Shown here piece by piece: positions 24,544-33,649 of a stretch of DNA of 51,386 nt. The notes below the pieces were generated by a model. The model did not search any database. It was not told the DNA's origin and was given only the letters and a program-made list of their open reading frames with translations. The position numbers and the translations under genes were made by a program. How positions within the stretch are numbered: position 1 is the first letter of the stretch; each line of letters opens with the position of its first letter. Origin of the DNA: Provencibacterium sp. (GTDB lineage Bacteria > Bacillota > Clostridia > Oscillospirales > Ruminococcaceae); NCBI GenBank assembly GCA_022793895.1, contig JAAWDS010000018.1, positions 1 through 51,386 of the forward strand, read 5' to 3'.

Positions 24544-24924
24544 ATGCCTTCCTTTAAAATCAACCGGCTGGCGGAGGATATCCGGCGCGAATTGACCGAT
24601 CTCATGCACACGCTCAAGGATCCGCGTGTGCAGGGGATGGTCAGCATCGTCCGGGTGGAGCTCTCCGGCGACCAGGGCTGCTGCAAGGTCTATGTCTCCT
24701 CGCTCGACGGGGCCGAGGCCGGCAAACGCGCGGCGCAGGGGCTAAACAACGCCGCCGGTTATATCCGCCGCGAGATGGGCCGCCGGGTGGAGATGCGCCG
24801 CACGCCGGAATTCCGCTTCCTGGCGGACGATTCAATCGAATACAGCGCCGGAATCTCCCAGAAGCTCCATGAGCTGCTTCCCGATGCCGGTAAGGCGTCC
24901 GGCAGCCCGGACAAGGAGGACTAG
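24544..24924 (+). CDS. rbfA: Ribosome-binding factor A
   Basis: 126 aa. A KH-fold protein needed for late 30S maturation and cold growth. The family pattern is INRLAEDIRRELTDLMHTLKDPRV at the N-terminus, VSIVRVELSGD, then GLNNAAGYIRREMGRRV and RRTPEFRFLADDSIEY. The ATG follows AAAGGGGTAGG. It lies between infB and nrnA in the expected order. Confidence 0.96.
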   Translation: MPSFKINRLAEDIRRELTDLMHTLKDPRVQGMVSIVRVELSGDQGCCKVYVSSLDGAEAGKRAAQGLNNAAGYIRREMGRRVEMRRTPEFRFLADDSIEYSAGISQKLHELLPDAGKASGSPDKED

Positions 24925-24928
24925 CCGG

Positions 24929-25888
24929 ATGGATCTCAATATGGTACAGGCCGCCCGGCTTCTTCTGGATGCGCAGGATATCCTCCTCTTAGCCCACCGC
25001 TCCCCTGACGGGGACACCCTCGGCAGCTGCTTCGCGCTCTATTATGCGTTGCAGGGCTTGGGCAAGCGGGTGCGCGTGGAGTGCGCCGACCGCTTCCCGA
25101 AAAAATACGATTATTTTTTGCAGGACGCCTCCTTCCCCGCCTTCGAACCGCGCTTCATTGCCGCCGTTGACGTGGCGGATCGGAAGCTGCTGGGCGAAAA
25201 GGACGCCTGCTATCCCGTCATCAATCTGTGCATCGATCACCACCCCACCAACACCGGCTATGCCGCGGCGCGTCTGTTGGATCCCACCCAGGCGGCGACG
25301 GCGCAGCTCTGTTTTTCGCTCTTGCGCGAGATGCAGCTCCCCATCACCCCGCGGATCGCCGACTGCCTGTTTACCGGCATCACCACTGACACCGGCGGTT
25401 TCCGCTTTTCCAACGTGACGGCGCAGACCCACCGCACCGCGGCCGAGCTCATCTCGCTGGGCGCGGATGCGGCGGGGATCAACACACGGATGTTTGAAAC
25501 CAAGAGCCGCAGCCGCCTGGAGGCGGAACGCCTGGTGATGGAAACGCTGGAATACCACTTTGACGGACGCTGCGCCCTGATCCATATTTCCCAGGAAATC
25601 CGCGCGCGCTCCGGCGCGGCCGAGGAGGATCTCGAAGGGGTAGCCGGGCTGCCGCGGCAGATTGAAGGCGTCTGGCTAGGTATCACGCTGAACGAGCGCC
25701 CGGACGGCTACAAAATTTCGATGCGCAGCGGCGCGCTCATTAACGCCAGCGAGATCTGCGCGCAGTTTGGCGGCGGCGGCCACAAACGCGCTGCCGGCTG
25801 CATGGTGGAGGGCGGTTTCGCCGCGGTCCGCGCGCAGTTGCTGGCGGCGGCCGCCCCCTTCATCGAGGCGGCGCAAGAGCCCTCCTAG
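24929..25888 (+). CDS. nrnA: NrnA-type DHH phosphoesterase (nano-RNase/pAp phosphatase)
   Basis: 319 aa from ATG 24929, behind AAGGAGG. Motifs of the DHH family are HRSPDGDTLGS, the central IAAVDVADR, DHHPTN and the C-terminal DHHA1 signature FGGGGHKRAAG. It degrades very short RNAs and removes the 3'-phosphate from pAp; related enzymes also cleave cyclic-dinucleotide products. It starts four bases after the rbfA stop. Confidence 0.93.
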   Translation: MDLNMVQAARLLLDAQDILLLAHRSPDGDTLGSCFALYYALQGLGKRVRVECADRFPKKYDYFLQDASFPAFEPRFIAAVDVADRKLLGEKDACYPVINLCIDHHPTNTGYAAARLLDPTQAATAQLCFSLLREMQLPITPRIADCLFTGITTDTGGFRFSNVTAQTHRTAAELISLGADAAGINTRMFETKSRSRLEAERLVMETLEYHFDGRCALIHISQEIRARSGAAEEDLEGVAGLPRQIEGVWLGITLNERPDGYKISMRSGALINASEICAQFGGGGHKRAAGCMVEGGFAAVRAQLLAAAAPFIEAAQEPS

Positions 25889-25929
25889 AAACGGAACGGG
25901 CAAGCCCTGCGCCTTCACCGGCAGGACTT

Positions 25930-26850
25930 ATGAAGAGAGGTTTGACCAGAACGATGGACGGAATACTCTGTATCGACAAGCCCGGCGACCACACCTCCTT
26001 TGACGTGGTCGCCAGGGTGCGCGGTATTTTAAAACAGCGCAAAGCGGGACATGGGGGCACGCTCGATCCGATGGCGACCGGCGTGCTGCCCATTTTTTTA
26101 GGGACGGCCACCAAGTGCTGCGACATCCTCCCCAACGATCGCAAGTGTTACTTAGCCGAGGCGCAGCTCGGCGCGGCCACCGATACGCAGGACTGTACCG
26201 GAACGATAACCGAACGCCTGGAAACGCGGCTGACCGAAAAGGCGCTGCGCGAGGCTCTCGGCGCCTTTGAAGGCGGCTACCGGCAGCAGCCGCCGATGTA
26301 TTCGGCCATTCAGGTCGGCGGCCAGCGGCTTTACGACCTGGCGCGCCAGGGGGTGGAGGTCAAGCGGGAAAAACGCGCCGTCCTCCTCCACCGGCTGGAG
26401 CTGCGGGCGTTCGATGAAGAAAAGCAGACCTTCACACTGGAGGTGGAGTGCGGGAAGGGCACCTATGTGCGCACCCTCTGCGACGACATTGCCCGCCGGG
26501 CGGGGAGCGCCGCCTATCTGACCGCGCTGCGGCGCACCATGTCCGCCGGTTTTACCCTGGCGGACTGCCTAACGCTGGAAGAGCTGACCGAACGGGCCGC
26601 CGCCGGAAAGATAGAGGACAAGCTGCTCCCCACCGGGCGCGCCTTCGGCGGGCTGCCGCGGGTCTACCTCAGCCCCAAGCAGGCGGTCATGCTCCGCAAC
26701 GGTGTGAAGCTCTCGGCAGAAAAGCTCAAATGCCAGACGGACGCCGGGAAGGTCGCTGTCTACGGCTGGCAGGAGGGGTTTCTTGCCGTGGCCGAGCTCA
26801 ATCCCTCCAGCGGGCTGCTGGAAGGGGTCAAGCTCTTCTGCGCCCGCTGA
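25930..26850 (+). CDS. truB: tRNA pseudouridine(55) synthase
   Basis: 306 aa from ATG 25930; ATG 25954 (MDGILCIDKP) is an equally likely start because the family usually begins there. TruB makes the T-loop pseudouridine 55 in tRNA. The catalytic aspartate lies in HGGTLDPMATGVLP. QQPPMYSAIQVGGQRLYDLAR and the ECGKGTYVRTLCDDI motif also match. It sits between nrnA and ribF as in most Firmicutes. Confidence 0.95.
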   Translation: MKRGLTRTMDGILCIDKPGDHTSFDVVARVRGILKQRKAGHGGTLDPMATGVLPIFLGTATKCCDILPNDRKCYLAEAQLGAATDTQDCTGTITERLETRLTEKALREALGAFEGGYRQQPPMYSAIQVGGQRLYDLARQGVEVKREKRAVLLHRLELRAFDEEKQTFTLEVECGKGTYVRTLCDDIARRAGSAAYLTALRRTMSAGFTLADCLTLEELTERAAAGKIEDKLLPTGRAFGGLPRVYLSPKQAVMLRNGVKLSAEKLKCQTDAGKVAVYGWQEGFLAVAELNPSSGLLEGVKLFCAR

Positions 26851-26916
26851 AAGGAAGGCCGTTTGGCCTTCGCTCATCAACCTCAAGAAGCTAAGAAGGA
26901 GAAGGGGGACGCTGCG

Positions 26917-27822
26917 TTGGAACAGATTACCTCGCTTCCGGAAAGTCTGCCGGAAGAAACGGCCGTTGCGCTCGGCTTTTTCGATGGGATGCACCTGGGC
27001 CACCGCGCTGTGCTCGGCGCGGCCAAAGGGAAGGGGCTGCTGCCCACCGCCTTCACCTTTTCCACCGCCGGCCGCATGCCCGGTGGAAAAACCGGCGGGC
27101 GCATCTATCCGGATACGCTGCGGGTGCGCATGCTGGGGGAAAACGGCGCGCAGCTCGTGGTAATGCCGGATTTCTCCGCCATTGCAGGTATGGGGCCGGA
27201 GACGTTCGCAGATTTCCTGTGCGGCCCTCTGCGCGCGCGCTGGGTACTCTGCGGCGAGGACTACCGGTTTGCCGCCGGGGCCTCTGCAAATGCGCAGGAT
27301 CTGAAGAGGCTGTGCGCCGCGCGGGGCTGCCAGGCGGAAATCCTTCCCCCGGTTTTAGTCGAGGGCGAGCGGGTCTCCTCGACCCGCATCCGCGCGCTGC
27401 TGCGGGAGGGGCGCATGGCCGAAGCGGGCCGCCTGCTCGGCGCTCCCTACCGGCTGGAAGCGCCGGTCGAGCATGGCCGCCGGTTGGGACGCACGCTCGG
27501 CTTCCCCACCATCAACCAAGCGCTGCCGCCGGATGCGGCGCTGCCCCGGTACGGCGTTTACATCGCCGAAGCGCTGGCCGGTGAGAGCTGGGTCCCGGCG
27601 CTTACCAACATCGGCGTGCGGCCCACCGTCGGCTCCGGCCTCGCCCCGCGCGCCGAAACCTATCTGGAGGGCTATTCCGGCGACCTGTATGGGGAGACGG
27701 TCCGGGTACGGCTGCTCGATTTCCTGCGGCCGGAACGCCGGTTCTCCGGTGTGGACGAGCTGCGCGCGCAGATTGCCGCCGACCGGCAGGCGCGCATGGA
27801 CTGGAAGGGGATCCGGCCGTAA
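26917..27822 (+). CDS. ribF: Bifunctional riboflavin kinase/FAD synthetase
   Basis: 301 aa from TTG 26917 with GGGGG upstream; a longer reading from 26863 adds a non-conserved tail. It converts riboflavin to FMN and then FAD. The N-terminal adenylyltransferase domain has LGFFDGMHLGHRAVL and, later, GERVSSTRIRALLREG. The C-terminal kinase domain has GRTLGFPTINQ, TNIGVRPT and the AETYLEGYSGDLYGE motif. Last gene of the rimP-infB cluster. Confidence 0.95.
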   Translation: MEQITSLPESLPEETAVALGFFDGMHLGHRAVLGAAKGKGLLPTAFTFSTAGRMPGGKTGGRIYPDTLRVRMLGENGAQLVVMPDFSAIAGMGPETFADFLCGPLRARWVLCGEDYRFAAGASANAQDLKRLCAARGCQAEILPPVLVEGERVSSTRIRALLREGRMAEAGRLLGAPYRLEAPVEHGRRLGRTLGFPTINQALPPDAALPRYGVYIAEALAGESWVPALTNIGVRPTVGSGLAPRAETYLEGYSGDLYGETVRVRLLDFLRPERRFSGVDELRAQIAADRQARMDWKGIRP

Positions 27823-27929
27823 AAGAAAATTCACATCCTCCCCCTTTCCCTTTGCTTGTTTTTTAGCGGCTGCGGCGGTATAATAGGGCAAAGGCAAGAA
27901 CGGAGAGTCCGGTACGGAAGGAGCGGCCA

Positions 27930-28595
27930 TTGAATTTCGATATCTTTGACATACTCGCGCGCCTGTTGGTGCTGTGCACCTGCATTCCCGCCCACGAATG
28001 CGCGCACGGCTGGGTAGCCGACCGGTTGGGGGATCCGACCGCGCGCGCCGGGGGACGGCTGACCCTCAACCCGCTGCGTCATTTCGATATGCTGGGGACG
28101 CTCTCGCTGATCCTGTTGGGGTTCGGCTGGGCGAAGCCTGTGCCGGTGGATCCGCGCAACTTTCGGGGCGACCGTAAAAAGGGGATGGCGCTCGTCGCCC
28201 TGGCCGGACCGGCCGCCAACCTGCTGCTGGCGGTGATGCTGATGGCGCTCTATAAGCTGGTGTTTTATATCCTGGGCGTCGGGTTCGGTCTGCAAAACGC
28301 CGCCTATCTTCTTTTACAGGTGCTGATGGTGATGGTGACGACCAACATCTCGTTGGCGGTTTTCAACCTCATCCCCATCAATCCGCTGGATGGGAGCCGG
28401 ATATTGGGCCTTCTGCTGCCGGACCGGCTTTATTATGCCCTTTTGCGCGCCGAGCGCTACATCTATTTCCTTCTGCTGTTTGCGCTGGCCTCCGGAATCC
28501 TTAGCCGCCCCATTCAGTTTGTCTCCTATCAGGCGTTCCGCCTGTTGGATCTCTGCACCTCCTTCATCGATACCGCCGCCCGGCTGTTCCTTTAG
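27930..28595 (+). CDS. M50-family site-2 protease-like membrane protein
   Basis: 221 aa, mostly membrane helices. The zinc-binding HECAH (H22-E23 to H26) and the later INPLDGSR motif (near residue 150, aspartate as third ligand) define a minimal rhomboid-like S2P family member, without PDZ or CBS domains. Such proteases cut substrates inside the membrane; the substrate is unknown. The start is TTG 27930 behind AAGGAG. It precedes scpA by 19 bases, an arrangement common in clostridia. Confidence 0.85.
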   Translation: MNFDIFDILARLLVLCTCIPAHECAHGWVADRLGDPTARAGGRLTLNPLRHFDMLGTLSLILLGFGWAKPVPVDPRNFRGDRKKGMALVALAGPAANLLLAVMLMALYKLVFYILGVGFGLQNAAYLLLQVLMVMVTTNISLAVFNLIPINPLDGSRILGLLLPDRLYYALLRAERYIYFLLLFALASGILSRPIQFVSYQAFRLLDLCTSFIDTAARLFL

Positions 28596-28614
28596 AACGG
28601 GGGCGACGGGAAAG

Positions 28615-29385
28615 ATGGATAAGCTGCAATTCAAGGTGCAGGAATATGAGGGGCCGCTCGATCTCATCCTTCAGCTGATATCCCGGCACAAGCTGGATAT
28701 CTATGACATCGAGATTTCCGCGCTTTTGGAGCAATATCTGCTGGCCATTGAGCGCATGCGGGAGAACCGGCTGGAGGTCGCCAGCGAGTTTTTGGAAATG
28801 GCCTCCCAGCTGGTCTATATCAAAACGGCCATGCTCCTCCCGCGCCATGAGGAAGAGGAGGACCCCCGCAGCGAGCTGACCGGCGCGCTGCTGGAATACC
28901 GCGACTGCAAGCAGGCCGCCGCGTTGCTGCGCGCGCGCGGCGGGGGCGCGGAACGGTTTGTGCGCGCGCCGGCAAAGCTCGAAGCAGATCCCTCCTATAC
29001 CCTGCGGCATGAGCCGCGGCGGCTGCTGCAAGCCTATTTCAGCGCGCTCGGACGCGGCAAACGCCGTCTGCCGCCGCCGCGCGCCGCCTTTTCCGGGATC
29101 GTGCAGCGCCGGGTGGTTTCGGTTTCCTCGCGCATTGCGTTTGTACTGAACCGCCTTTACCGCACGGCCCGCGTGAGGCTGGACGTGATTTTCCGGCAGA
29201 GTGCCGACCGTCCGGAAATGGTGGCCACCTTTCTGGCCGTGCTGGAGCTGATGAAGGACAAGCGCATCCTGCTCGGCGAGGACGGGCAGACGCTGACCAT
29301 GCGCCGCAGCGCCGCCGGGCTGCGGGAAGAAACCGAAGTTTTCAGGTGGGAGGAACAGGATGCAGCGCCGACAAAAGCAGAATGA
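28615..29385 (+). CDS. scpA: Segregation and condensation protein A
   Basis: 256 aa. The kleisin subunit that links SMC heads with ScpB in chromosome condensation. The N-terminus is typical: FKVQEYEGPLDLILQLISRH, followed by SEFLEMASQLVYIKTAMLLP; the C-terminal winged helix holds VVATFLAVLELMKDK-like sequence. The start is ATG 28615. A 75-codon upstream extension is antisense-like noise within the M50 gene's other frame. It overlaps scpB by 26 bases. Confidence 0.95.
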   Translation: MDKLQFKVQEYEGPLDLILQLISRHKLDIYDIEISALLEQYLLAIERMRENRLEVASEFLEMASQLVYIKTAMLLPRHEEEEDPRSELTGALLEYRDCKQAAALLRARGGGAERFVRAPAKLEADPSYTLRHEPRRLLQAYFSALGRGKRRLPPPRAAFSGIVQRRVVSVSSRIAFVLNRLYRTARVRLDVIFRQSADRPEMVATFLAVLELMKDKRILLGEDGQTLTMRRSAAGLREETEVFRWEEQDAAPTKAE

Positions 29386-29920
29386 GATGCAGGCCATCCT
29401 CTTTGCCGCCGGGGAGCCGTTGGAGCTGTCCCGGCTGGCCGAAGCGGTGGAGCTGGAGGCAAAAGAGGCGTCCGGGCTCATCGACCGCATCAATGAAGAA
29501 TACCGGGCCGCCGGACTGCCCTTCTGCTTAGTGCGGCTGGGGGAGAGCATACAGATGTGCACCGGGCCGGAATATGCGCCCCTCATTCGCCAGGCGCTGG
29601 CGCTGAAGCGCAATACCCCGCTCTCCCAAGCCGCCTTCGAGGTGCTGGCCGTCGTCGCCTATAACCAGCCGGTAACGCGGGCGTTTGTCGAACAGGTGCG
29701 GGGGGTCGATTCCTCCGGGATTGTAAACGCGCTGGTGGAAAAAGGGCTGATTGAAGAGGCGGGGCGGATGGATCTGCCCGGACGGCCCATTTCCTACCGG
29801 ACGACGGAGAATTTCCTGCGCTGCTTCTCGCTCTCCTCGCTCGAAGAACTCCCGCAGTTGGAGGAGACGGAAGAAGAACCGGCCGTTTCAGAGGCGGAGA
29901 GGGAGAAAGCGGAGATCTAA
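29360..29920 (+). CDS. scpB: Segregation and condensation protein B
   Basis: 186 aa. A dimer of two winged helices binding ScpA. Family features are the N-terminal MQAILFAAGEPLELSRLAEA, then LSQAAFEVLAVVAYNQPVTRA and VRGVDSSGIVNALVEKGLI, and the GRPISYRTTENFL motif. It starts inside the end of scpA, so the two products are made together. The C-terminus is acidic. Confidence 0.96.
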   Translation: MQRRQKQNEMQAILFAAGEPLELSRLAEAVELEAKEASGLIDRINEEYRAAGLPFCLVRLGESIQMCTGPEYAPLIRQALALKRNTPLSQAAFEVLAVVAYNQPVTRAFVEQVRGVDSSGIVNALVEKGLIEEAGRMDLPGRPISYRTTENFLRCFSLSSLEELPQLEETEEEPAVSEAEREKAEI

Positions 29921-29942
29921 AGGAAGGGGGAGGGGATTCAAC

Positions 29943-30635
29943 ATGTGGGTGCTGGCCGCCGTTTTGATACTGCTCGGCCTCTTGCTCGTTTCCCCGGTGC
30001 GCATGCGCTTCACCCTCTTCTACGGGGAGCCGGTTTTGGAAATCCGCCTGCTTTTTTTCCGCCTGCGCCTTCCCGCCAAAGGAAAGAAAAAGGCTCAAAA
30101 AAAGAAAAAAACGAAAACGAACGCCGCAAAAAAAGCGGACGGCCGGGTAAAAAAGAAAAAAGCGTCCGGTCTCCTTTCCGGCCCGTGGGACGGCGAACGC
30201 ATCCGATCAACCCTGCTGGTGTTGAAAGATCTGCTGGCGGCCTGCGGCCGGGCGGGGGGATTCTTTCTCAAGGGTCTCCGCCTGAAAAAGCTCTGGCTGG
30301 AAATCATGGTGGTCCGGCCGGACGCCCACCAGACGGCAGTGGAAAGCGGAAAGCTGAACGCCTGGTTCTATGGCGCGCTCTCCTTCCTGCAAAACTATGT
30401 GCAGCCAAGGGATCTCTATCTGCGCGTCTATCCCGGCTTCTGGGCGGCGCAGGAGACGGTAGCGGCCGAGGCGATCCTCTCCTTCACCATCGCCCGGCTT
30501 TTAGGCGCGCTCCTTCTCCTTTTGGCCGGTAGCCTGAAGCCCTTGTTTACCTTTATCCAATCCTCCCAAAATAAAGGGGAGTTGTCCCATGCGGCCGCGC
30601 CTGAAGAGGCGGAAGCCGCCCACTCTGATACCTAG
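29943..30635 (+). CDS. DUF2953 family membrane-anchored protein
   Basis: 230 aa from ATG 29943. One N-terminal membrane segment (WVLAAVLILLGLLLVSPV) is followed by FTLFYGEPVLEIRLLFF, typical of DUF2953. A very lysine-rich linker (about 50-75, with KKKKTKT) comes next, then a second conserved part. A further hydrophobic segment (FTIARLLGALLLLLAG) lies near the end. Function unknown; in clostridia the gene almost always sits beside gerW/ytfJ, suggesting a sporulation link. Confidence 0.78.
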   Translation: MWVLAAVLILLGLLLVSPVRMRFTLFYGEPVLEIRLLFFRLRLPAKGKKKAQKKKKTKTNAAKKADGRVKKKKASGLLSGPWDGERIRSTLLVLKDLLAACGRAGGFFLKGLRLKKLWLEIMVVRPDAHQTAVESGKLNAWFYGALSFLQNYVQPRDLYLRVYPGFWAAQETVAAEAILSFTIARLLGALLLLLAGSLKPLFTFIQSSQNKGELSHAAAPEEAEAAHSDT

Positions 30636-30654
30636 AAAGGAAGTAGGTTCATCC

Positions 30655-31101
30655 ATGGAAAACTCGAAAGCGCATCCCATCTCCCAACTGGTGGACTCCA
30701 CGTTGGACAGCCTGCGCAACCTCGTGAATGCAAACGCCATCATCGGCGAAGCCATCTCGCTGCCGGATGGGACCACCATCATCCCCGTTTCGAAGATATC
30801 CTTCGGCTATGGCACCGGCGGCTCGGACATTCCCAGCAAAAACACCGGGGAGCACTTTGGCGGCGGCGGAGGCGGCGGCGGAACCATCGAGCCCATCGCC
30901 TTCATCTCGATCTATCAGGGCGAGGTGAAGCTCATGCAGCTCACCACCGCAGATTCCACGGCGGACCGGCTTGTAAACCTCGTGCCGCAGGTCTTTGACA
31001 AGGTGACGGCCTTAGTGGACGACGCCAAGGCGAAGAAGGCCGCTAAAAAGGCCGAAGAGACGGCCGCCGTCCCAGCTGCCGGAGACGCCGGCGCACAGTA
31101 A
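30655..31101 (+). CDS. ytfJ: GerW/YtfJ-family spore protein
   Basis: 148 aa. The family signature is clear: HPISQLVDSTLDSLRNLVNA, TTIIPVSKISFGYGTGGSD and a glycine run (HFGGGGGGGGT) before PIAFISI. Bacillus YtfJ (GerW) is made in the forespore and is needed for full germination. The C-terminal tail is Ala/Lys rich. The ATG at 30655 follows AAAGGAAG. It lies between DUF2953 and dacF, the conserved clostridial order. Confidence 0.9.
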   Translation: MENSKAHPISQLVDSTLDSLRNLVNANAIIGEAISLPDGTTIIPVSKISFGYGTGGSDIPSKNTGEHFGGGGGGGGTIEPIAFISIYQGEVKLMQLTTADSTADRLVNLVPQVFDKVTALVDDAKAKKAAKKAEETAAVPAAGDAGAQ

Positions 31102-31210
31102 AAGCCGTTCCCTCCCCCCGACGCTTCGCGCCGCCGGAGAGCGGCGTTCTGGAATCCTCCTTTCCCGCATACTCTTTAAACAAGCTGTAAAACGGATGGG
31201 GGTTCCGGAT

Positions 31211-32356
31211 ATGAAAAGGAAAATTGCAGCGGCGCTTCTCTGCCTGCCGCTGCTTTGCCTGACTGCACGGGCCGCGCCGAACGAAAGCGGCACCTCGGCG
31301 CGCGCGGCGGCCGTCATCGAAATGAAAACCGGGCGGGTGCTCTTTGACTACAACGGGTCGGAGAAGCTCCCGCAGGCGAGCACCACCAAAATTATGACTG
31401 CGCTTTTAGCGCTGGAAGAAACCGATCTGGACAGCTATTTCACCGTCGACCGGGACGCTATCCACGTGGAGGGATCCTCCATGGGCTTGCAGGAGGGGGA
31501 TCAGGTCTCGCTGCGCCAGCTTTGCTACGGCATGCTGCTCCCCTCCGGCAACGACGCCGCCAATGCGACGGCGGTGCGCCTAGCGGGCAGCCTGCCCGCC
31601 TTTGCCGCCCTGATGAATGAACGCGCCTATCAGCTAGGGCTGCAAAACACCGCCTTTGTCACCCCCTCCGGCCTGGACGCCCCAGGGCATTACACGACGG
31701 CGCTGGAGCTGGCGCAGCTGGCGCGCTATGCCATGGGAGATGCAAATTTCCGGGAAATTTGCAGCCAATACCGGGCAAAAACGCACTTTGGGAACCCGCC
31801 CTATGATCGGTATTTGACCAACTACAACAAGCTGCTGGATTTCTATGAGCCCTGCATCGGCATTAAAACCGGCTTCACCGGCGACGCCGGACGGGTGCTG
31901 GTTTCGGCCGCAGCCAAGGACGGGGTGGAGCTCATCTGCGTAACGATGAACGATCCGGACGACTGGGCCGATCACGAACGGCTCTATGAGCAGTATTTCG
32001 CCGAGCTGGAGCCGGTGGATCTCTCGGAGCTCGTTGGGGAAATCGCCATGCCGGTGGCAGGCGGCGCACGGGAAGCGGCGGCCGGGCCGGCAGAGGCCCC
32101 CATCCTCCCCCTGCGCGCCGGGGAATATGAGCGGCTTCGCTGCCGCTATGCCGTCCCCGCCTTTGAATATGCCCCGGTGGAAGAGGGCGGCTATGCCGGG
32201 CGGGCGGATATCCGCTTGGACGGGGAGCTCCTCTACAGCCTGCCGCTCGGCTATACGCGCGGCAGCGATCCGGTTACCCCCTACCGGGAAGAACAAAGCC
32301 TTTGGGAACGGATCCGGGCGATGGGACAAGGGATAGCCGGTTTCTTTACCGGCTAA
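31211..32356 (+). CDS. dacF: D-alanyl-D-alanine carboxypeptidase (DacF-like, S11)
   Basis: 381 aa from ATG 31211 (GGGGG eight bases upstream); ATG 31196 would add five residues. A signal peptide (cleavage likely after LTARA) precedes the penicillin-binding fold. This has the S-x-x-K motif STTK at 57-60, SGN in LLPSGNDAAN and the KTG in GIKTGFTGDAG. A C-terminal beta domain and a short hydrophobic end (MGQGIAGFF) follow. It trims the pentapeptide side chains of peptidoglycan. The neighbourhood of gerW suggests use in spore cortex formation. Confidence 0.92.
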   Translation: MKRKIAAALLCLPLLCLTARAAPNESGTSARAAAVIEMKTGRVLFDYNGSEKLPQASTTKIMTALLALEETDLDSYFTVDRDAIHVEGSSMGLQEGDQVSLRQLCYGMLLPSGNDAANATAVRLAGSLPAFAALMNERAYQLGLQNTAFVTPSGLDAPGHYTTALELAQLARYAMGDANFREICSQYRAKTHFGNPPYDRYLTNYNKLLDFYEPCIGIKTGFTGDAGRVLVSAAAKDGVELICVTMNDPDDWADHERLYEQYFAELEPVDLSELVGEIAMPVAGGAREAAAGPAEAPILPLRAGEYERLRCRYAVPAFEYAPVEEGGYAGRADIRLDGELLYSLPLGYTRGSDPVTPYREEQSLWERIRAMGQGIAGFFTG

Positions 32357-32424
32357 AAAACAGACGCCCCCTAAGGGGCGAACATCACGCGCAAAGAGGC
32401 GGCAGGGCCGCACGGAGGAAAAAA

Positions 32425-33243
32425 TTGGAGAAGATACGCATTCAGAAAATCCTGTCCGAAAACGGCGTCCTTTCCCGGAGAAAGGCCGAGGAAGCGATCG
32501 CCGCCGGACGGGTAACGGTAGACGGACGCCCCTGCACGCTCGGCCAAAAGGCCGACCCGCAGCGGGCGAACATCGCGCTGGACGGAAAGACCATCGAGCT
32601 GCGCGCCCGGCCGAAAAAGGTTTATCTCATGCTCAACAAGCCGCGCGGCTTTGTGACCACCCTCTCGGACGAGATGGGCCGCCGCTGCGTGGCGGACCTG
32701 GTGGCGGACGCCCCGGCCAAGGTCTACCCCGTCGGCCGGCTGGACCGGGGCAGCGAAGGGCTGCTCCTCTTTACCAACGACGGGGACTTTGCCAACCTGC
32801 TCATGCACCCCAGCCACCACATTCCGAAAACCTACCGCGTCACGGTGCGGGAACACGCCAGCGAGGAAAAGCTGGCGCTCCTATGCACCGGGGTGGAGCT
32901 GGAGGATGGGAAAACGCTGCCCGCACAGGTGCAGGTGGAAGTAAAAGAGCCGGAACGGATGGTGCTGCGCATCGTTCTCCAGGAGGGGCGCAACCGCCAG
33001 GTCCGCCGGATGTGCGAAGCGGTGGGCCTCACTGTTCTGCGCCTGAAGCGCACCCACATCGGCCCGCTCTCCCTAGGGATGCTCGAACCCGGCCATTGGC
33101 GGCTGCTCGAACCGGCCGAGGTGGGAATGCTGCGCGGCGCAGCCTCGCCCTCCACACGCCCGGCCAGCCTGCAAAAAAAGCCCCTCTCTCCGCGGCCGGA
33201 GGCGCGGCGATCCGCTCCCGCAAAAAAATTCCAGAGGCAATAA
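32425..33243 (+). CDS. rluB: RsuA/RluB-family pseudouridine synthase
   Basis: 272 aa from TTG 32425, behind a perfect GGAGG. An N-terminal S4 RNA-binding domain (RIQKILSENGVLSRRKAEEA) is followed by the catalytic domain with VGRLDRGSEGLLLFTNDGDF, where the aspartate is catalytic, and EGRNRQVRRMCEAVGL. It modifies 23S or 16S rRNA. RluB is the usual assignment for the gene after dacF in clostridia, but the target uridine is not certain. The tail is basic and disordered. Confidence 0.9.
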   Translation: MEKIRIQKILSENGVLSRRKAEEAIAAGRVTVDGRPCTLGQKADPQRANIALDGKTIELRARPKKVYLMLNKPRGFVTTLSDEMGRRCVADLVADAPAKVYPVGRLDRGSEGLLLFTNDGDFANLLMHPSHHIPKTYRVTVREHASEEKLALLCTGVELEDGKTLPAQVQVEVKEPERMVLRIVLQEGRNRQVRRMCEAVGLTVLRLKRTHIGPLSLGMLEPGHWRLLEPAEVGMLRGAASPSTRPASLQKKPLSPRPEARRSAPAKKFQRQ

Positions 33244-33245
33244 AG

Positions 33246-33287
33246 AAACTCCCGGTAAAATCCTGGACGGATTTTACCGGGAGTTTT
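33246..33287 (+). terminator. Rho-independent terminator after rluB
   Basis: ACTCCCGGTAAAATCC and GGATTTTACCGGGAGT form a perfect 16-bp stem with a short loop, followed by TTTTG. The A-rich left side lets it work for the convergent small gene too. Confidence 0.93.
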
Positions 33288-33306
33288 GTTCTATCCGGAA
33301 CTCTGC

Positions 33307-33585
33307 TTATTCGTTTCCACCGGCTTCGGGGGTATCCTGAGCCGTTTCCGGCTTCTCTGCGGTGTCCAGGTCCTCGGAATCCTCTTCCCCAGCGCCTACC
33401 GCCTCCATCTCAGCGGCATAATACTCCACGTCGTCCGGATCCTCGGCCATCATATCGTCCTCAAAATCGTCGAAATCATCGCACAGGACGCATTTCTTCT
33501 TGGAAAAATAGGCAAGGAACGCAACCACAGCGCCAGCCGCGGCCACCAGAAGCGCAAGTATGGAAATAAACGTACCCTTTTTCAT
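33307..33585 (-). CDS. Small acidic membrane-anchored protein of unknown function
   Basis: 92 aa from ATG 33585; a GTG four codons earlier is closer to GGAGGA and may be used instead. A short basic start and one membrane segment (FISILALLVAAAGAVVAFLAYF) precede KKKCVLCDDFDDFEDD and a strongly acidic tail. The CVLC pair next to the membrane is notable. I do not recognise a family. It has its own promoter and converges with rluB. Confidence 0.6.
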   Translation of the reverse strand: MKKGTFISILALLVAAAGAVVAFLAYFSKKKCVLCDDFDDFEDDMMAEDPDDVEYYAAEMEAVGAGEEDSEDLDTAEKPETAQDTPEAGGNE

Positions 33586-33649
33586 CGGTTTTTTCACTCC
33601 TCCACTTTCCGGCTGAGCCTGCCCGGCTACAACCGCGCATGCAACGTCT

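Noticed and set aside
21979-24609. Long minus-strand frames opposite infB
   Set aside because: Shadows of infB caused by high third-position GC; the motifs lie on the plus strand.
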